Shown: positions 11,006 to 13,528 of the stretch, one piece after another | Layout of the letters: the number at the start of each line of letters is the position of its first letter | Numbering within the stretch: position 1 is the first letter of the stretch | Assembly (NCBI GenBank): GCA_035278025.1 | Contig: DATEJK010000182.1 | Span: 1 to 13,528, forward strand | Length of the DNA stretch: 13,528 nucleotides | Direction: 5' to 3' | Source of the DNA: JAICWP01 sp035278025 | Lineage (GTDB): Bacteria; Acidobacteriota; Terriglobia; Terriglobales; Acidobacteriaceae | The notes under the pieces: generated by a model | The model's database searches: none | What the model saw: only the letters and a program-made list of their open reading frames with translations | What the model was told of the DNA's origin: nothing | Position numbers and translations under genes: made by a program

Positions 11006-12582
11006 CCTACACGCGACTGAATTCATCCGCCGCCACGCTGACCAAGAACCGCACCGAGGATTCGGTCAGCCCCTTCAGCGGCATGTGCACCACCTGTGTG
11101 GACGGGTGCATCGGCATGTGCGAGATCGGCAAGTCCGCCTATCGCGGCGCGGAGATGATCTACCCGCAACCGTTCGGCATTATCACCACCGCCTCGCAAA
11201 AGGATTATCCGGTGGATTTGTCGCACTTCACCATTCTCGGGCGCGCGACAGGAGCTTGGGGCATGGAGGCGGATTCCAACCGCGCTCTTTTTCCCAACGT
11301 GGACTTGGAAATGACCATCGGCAAGGGGCCCGGCATCCGCTATAAGCTGCCCTTCACGCTGGGTGCGATGGGCTCCACCAATGTGGCCAAGAACAACTGG
11401 CCGGGGCTGGCGGCGGGGGCGGCCATTACCGGCACGGTGATTGCCATCGGCGAAAACGTGGTCGGGATGGACATGGAGTCTCGTTTCGATAACGGAAAGG
11501 TGATTTCCAGCGCTGACCTGGAGTGGCGCGTGAAGTGCTTCCGCGAATGGCAGCAGGATGGCTATGGCGACGTGGCGGTACAGGGCAATGTGGAAGACAC
11601 CATGCTGGGTGTGCAGGAATACGCCATTGCCAGGCTGGGCGTAGAGACGGTGGAACTCAAGTGGGGACAGGGCGCCAAGGATATCGGCGGCGAAGTGAAA
11701 ATTCGCGACCTGGCCAAGGCGCAGGAACTGCAGAAGCGCGGCTACGTGGTGCTGCCCAACCCTTCCAACCACGTGGTAATCGAGGCCTTTAAGCGCGGCA
11801 GCTTCCATGAATTCGAACGCCACTCGCGCGTCGGCATGGTGAGCAAGGAATCGTTCCTGGCGCGCGTGGAGCAGTTGCGCAAGCTGGGCGCCAAGCACAT
11901 TTTCTTGAAGACCGGCGCCTACCGGCCGGCGGACCTGGCGCGCGCCGTGAAGTTTGCTTCCCTGGCCGAACTTGACCTGCTTACGGTGGACGCGGCCGGC
12001 GGCGGCACCGGCATGAGCCCCTGGCGCATGATGAACGAGTGGGGCGTCCCCGGAATTGAACTGCACTCGCTGTTGCGCCAGTACTTGCAGCAACTGGAGA
12101 AGATGGGCGCCCACATTCCCAGCGTGGCCGTGGCCGGAGGCTTTACTTTCGAAGACCAGATTTTCAAAGGCTTCGCCCTGGGCGCGCCCTACGTGAAGCT
12201 GATTGCCATGGCGCGGGCGCCGCTGGCGGCAGCCATGGTGGCCAAGACCATCGGCAAATCCATGGAACAGCAGAGCCTGCCCATTTACATTGAGCGCTTC
12301 GGCACCACCGTGGACGAAGTCTTCGTGACCGCGCCCGAGTTGCGGCAGAAATTCGGCGACCGATTCAGCAAGCTGCCCGTTGGCGCCATCGGCTTCTACA
12401 CCTATTACCAGCGGCTGGCGCAGGGACTGCGGCAGCTGATGGCGGGCGCGCGCAAGTTCGGAGTCAAGTACATTGACCGTAGCGACATCGCCGCCCTCAC
12501 CCCGGAAGCCAGCGCCATCAGCGGCGTGGCCATGGTGAGCGATGTGGACCGGGAGGAGGCGGAGGCGATTCTGGCGGGCTAG
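11002..12582 (+). CDS. Stand-alone FMN-binding glutamate-synthase-family protein (GltS domain only)
   Basis: The 526-residue protein matches the central FMN-binding synthase domain of glutamate synthase. Recognisable motifs are LPFTLGAMGS (116-125), ELKWGQGAKDIGGE (218-231, including the conserved QGAK), GGGTGMSP (333-340, usually GGTGASP) and AGGFTFEDQIFKGFALGA (378-395). It has no N-terminal glutaminase domain, and the region after the FMN site (ARAPLAAAMVAK, 404-415) lacks the C-x5-C-x4-C ligands for a [3Fe-4S] cluster. Instead the N-terminus carries C29, C32, C36 and C40 (CTTCVDGCIGMC), a new possible cluster site. The ATG at 11002 overlaps the previous stop codon and is preceded by GGAG. 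It is the last gene of the operon. I infer that it is the substrate-reducing partner of the NuoEF/HoxU-like proteins, possibly making glutamate from 2-oxoglutarate and ammonia. Another substrate is equally open. Confidence 0.88.
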   Translation: MTYTRLNSSAATLTKNRTEDSVSPFSGMCTTCVDGCIGMCEIGKSAYRGAEMIYPQPFGIITTASQKDYPVDLSHFTILGRATGAWGMEADSNRALFPNVDLEMTIGKGPGIRYKLPFTLGAMGSTNVAKNNWPGLAAGAAITGTVIAIGENVVGMDMESRFDNGKVISSADLEWRVKCFREWQQDGYGDVAVQGNVEDTMLGVQEYAIARLGVETVELKWGQGAKDIGGEVKIRDLAKAQELQKRGYVVLPNPSNHVVIEAFKRGSFHEFERHSRVGMVSKESFLARVEQLRKLGAKHIFLKTGAYRPADLARAVKFASLAELDLLTVDAAGGGTGMSPWRMMNEWGVPGIELHSLLRQYLQQLEKMGAHIPSVAVAGGFTFEDQIFKGFALGAPYVKLIAMARAPLAAAMVAKTIGKSMEQQSLPIYIERFGTTVDEVFVTAPELRQKFGDRFSKLPVGAIGFYTYYQRLAQGLRQLMAGARKFGVKYIDRSDIAALTPEASAISGVAMVSDVDREEAEAILAG

Positions 12583-12716
12583 TAATAGTGGGACAGCGGG
12601 CGTAGAGTTTCGAGTTCCGAACTAATAATACTTTGTTACTGCTCCATCCGTAGAACAGAGTACAATTTACCCCTATTTTGGCTGGCTCGTTTGTGCCACG
12701 CCCAGTCGCTTTTCTC
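12583..12716. promoter_or_regulatory. AT-richer intergenic gap upstream of the truncated last gene
   Basis: This 134-bp gap changes from the GC-rich operon to lower-GC sequence. TACAAT (12661-12666) is a candidate -10 box on the plus strand, about 50 nt before the ATG at 12717. The nearest TTGTTA (12633-12638) is 22 bp away, too far for a good -35. No clear terminator hairpin with a T-run is seen after the operon. Confidence 0.3.
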
Positions 12717-13528
12717 ATGAACATTGACCTTGGCCTGTTGCAAGTTCGTAGGGTGATCTTTCATGATGTGCCGAAGCGCCGGTCGCACGCTCCCGACGCT
12801 GGTGGACCCGTGCTGAGCGAAGTTGAGAGTCCCATAACCCCAGGTATGCGGGCTTACCTTCGTGATCGCATCGTAAGCTCGATAGGTTCATCTAGGAGTT
12901 TCGAAATTCAGTTTGATCCAAGCTCCACATCTCCGGTGCCGCGGCACATTCAACTGCTTGCAAATGACATCACGGTCGATCTGGTCAATATTTCGCAAGA
13001 AATCGCGAGGCACCTCTACGGCATCCAGACGGGCATCAACCCGCCCGGCCTATTGGCAGTTATTGATTGTGGACTGGACTCAGGCAATGCGATTTCCGTG
13101 TTAAAGATCGAACGCGAGGAAGGCGTCAGACTCGACCAGCAAACTGTCGGAGGTAAGAAGACCTACAACATCCAACACCTCCACGATCTCATACTGACCG
13201 AAAATACGCGGCTGTTTAAGATAGCGCTATTTGTTCAGGTCGGAGACGATATTCAGGCCGCCGCGTGCGATTTCCAGCGCGGCTATACGGTCGGCAGAGA
13301 GTTGGCAGATTTTTTCTTGCGGAAGTTTTTGGGATGTCTCCTCGCAGAGGATCCAGAAGTTCAAACGAAAAGGTTTTACGAAATTGCAATGGAATTCTTC
13401 AATGCTCAACTAAAGGGAAAGCCTCTGCAATTAGCGAAAGTATACGGACACCTCACTTCAGAGCTCTCATCCGAGCAGCCGCGGATTAATCCGAAGAAAT
13501 TTGCTGAGAACTACCTGCCGGCTGCATT
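12717..13528 (+). CDS. NdpA/YejK-like nucleoid-associated protein (PF04245-type), 3' end cut by the window edge
   Basis: The frame is open for 270 codons from the ATG at 12717 to the edge. The beginning MNIDLGLLQVRRVIFHDVPK resembles the start of the NdpA/YejK (37-kDa nucleoid-associated) family, which opens with a strand ending in a conserved His. Further on, LLAVIDCGLDSGNAISVLKIER and TRLFKIALFVQVGDD are strand-rich, as expected. GYTVGRELADFFLRKFLG then fits the family's G-x2-x-A-DFF-x-x-FLG helix best. Family members bind nucleoid DNA or sit in mobile or defence-linked gene sets; their exact job is not settled. No Shine-Dalgarno site is visible. Codon use differs from the neighbours (ATA, TTA, AGG, AGA, TCA), and GC is lower, which suggests acquisition. 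I assign the family with moderate confidence from these remembered motifs. Confidence 0.65.
   Translation, partial: MNIDLGLLQVRRVIFHDVPKRRSHAPDAGGPVLSEVESPITPGMRAYLRDRIVSSIGSSRSFEIQFDPSSTSPVPRHIQLLANDITVDLVNISQEIARHLYGIQTGINPPGLLAVIDCGLDSGNAISVLKIEREEGVRLDQQTVGGKKTYNIQHLHDLILTENTRLFKIALFVQVGDDIQAAACDFQRGYTVGRELADFFLRKFLGCLLAEDPEVQTKRFYEIAMEFFNAQLKGKPLQLAKVYGHLTSELSSEQPRINPKKFAENYLPAA

Noticed and set aside
10148..11026. Minus-strand open frame (292 codons) opposite the HoxU-like gene
   Set aside because: The plus strand encodes perfectly spaced Fe-S motifs; the antisense translation is an Ala/His/Gln-rich shadow.
11023..12114. Long open frame on the minus strand (363 codons) inside the GltS-like gene
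   Set aside because: It is antisense to a well-supported gene, is rich in His/Arg/Gln as expected from the complement of GC-rich codons, and matches no protein family.
7785..12582. Bidirectional [NiFe] or [FeFe] hydrogenase operon
   Set aside because: The NuoE, NuoF and HoxU-like subunits resemble hydrogenase diaphorase parts, but no H-cluster domain and no NiFe large or small subunit is in the window; the HoxU-like protein ends at residue 260.
1..13528. tRNA or rRNA genes, CRISPR arrays, insertion sequences or a replication origin
   Set aside because: I looked for cloverleaf-like stems, regularly spaced direct repeats, transposase motifs and DnaA-box clusters by eye and found none that hold up.

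Overview
The window is a 13.5 kb piece of a GC-rich bacterial chromosome. It reads best as Acidobacteriota. The grounds are the mix of an orphan LytTR response regulator, a DUF4412-like exported protein, an RsbU-type phosphatase, a small conserved-looking protein beginning VARGWESK, and CATCCTGAGCG/GAGTCGAAGGACC-type intergenic repeats that I remember from such genomes. No marker gene proves the phylum.

Region 1 (1-4793, all on the minus strand, listed in transcription order) holds a thiolase (acetyl-CoA acetyltransferase), an exported DUF4412-like protein, a LytTR response regulator, an exported protein of unknown function, an 80-residue small protein, PurS, and the N-terminal end of GlmS cut by the window edge. 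Gaps of about 90-150 bp, a terminator-like hairpin after the regulator and a 13-bp hairpin after the DUF4412 gene suggest several short transcription units. purS and glmS, 30 bp apart, probably form one unit.

Region 2 (4934-7096, plus strand) is one large membrane-bound sensor phosphatase: hydrophobic N-terminus, extracytoplasmic segment, HAMP and SpoIIE/PP2C domain. It probably acts in partner-switching regulation. Region 3 (7097-7499) has no gene. It holds a two-copy inverted repeat (REP/BIME-like) and, just before the next operon, two overlapping hairpins that cannot form together.

Region 4 (7500-12582, plus strand) is the most interesting part. It is a tight operon of five genes: a small CxxC protein; a NuoE/HndA-like [2Fe-2S] subunit; a NuoF/HndC-like FMN and NAD(P)H subunit with a C-terminal 2x[4Fe-4S] ferredoxin domain; a HoxU/NuoG-N-terminal-like Fe-S subunit with an unusual Cys-rich tail; and a stand-alone FMN-binding glutamate-synthase-family protein. 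The last three genes are joined by a 1-nt gap and a 4-nt overlap. The first flavoprotein pair has the architecture of the HydBC/Bfu family of electron-bifurcating enzymes, but no hydrogenase active-site domain is present. The glutamate-synthase-like flavoprotein takes the place where the catalytic partner would be. It lacks the glutaminase domain and the usual [3Fe-4S] cysteines and has its own N-terminal four-Cys motif. I infer a multi-subunit NAD(P)H-linked, perhaps bifurcating, oxidoreductase whose substrate is unknown; it may be a glutamate synthase.

Region 5 (12583-13528) is lower in GC, with different codon use. It holds a 3'-truncated gene resembling the NdpA/YejK nucleoid-associated family and may be the edge of an acquired segment. 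I found no tRNA, rRNA, CRISPR array, transposase or origin.
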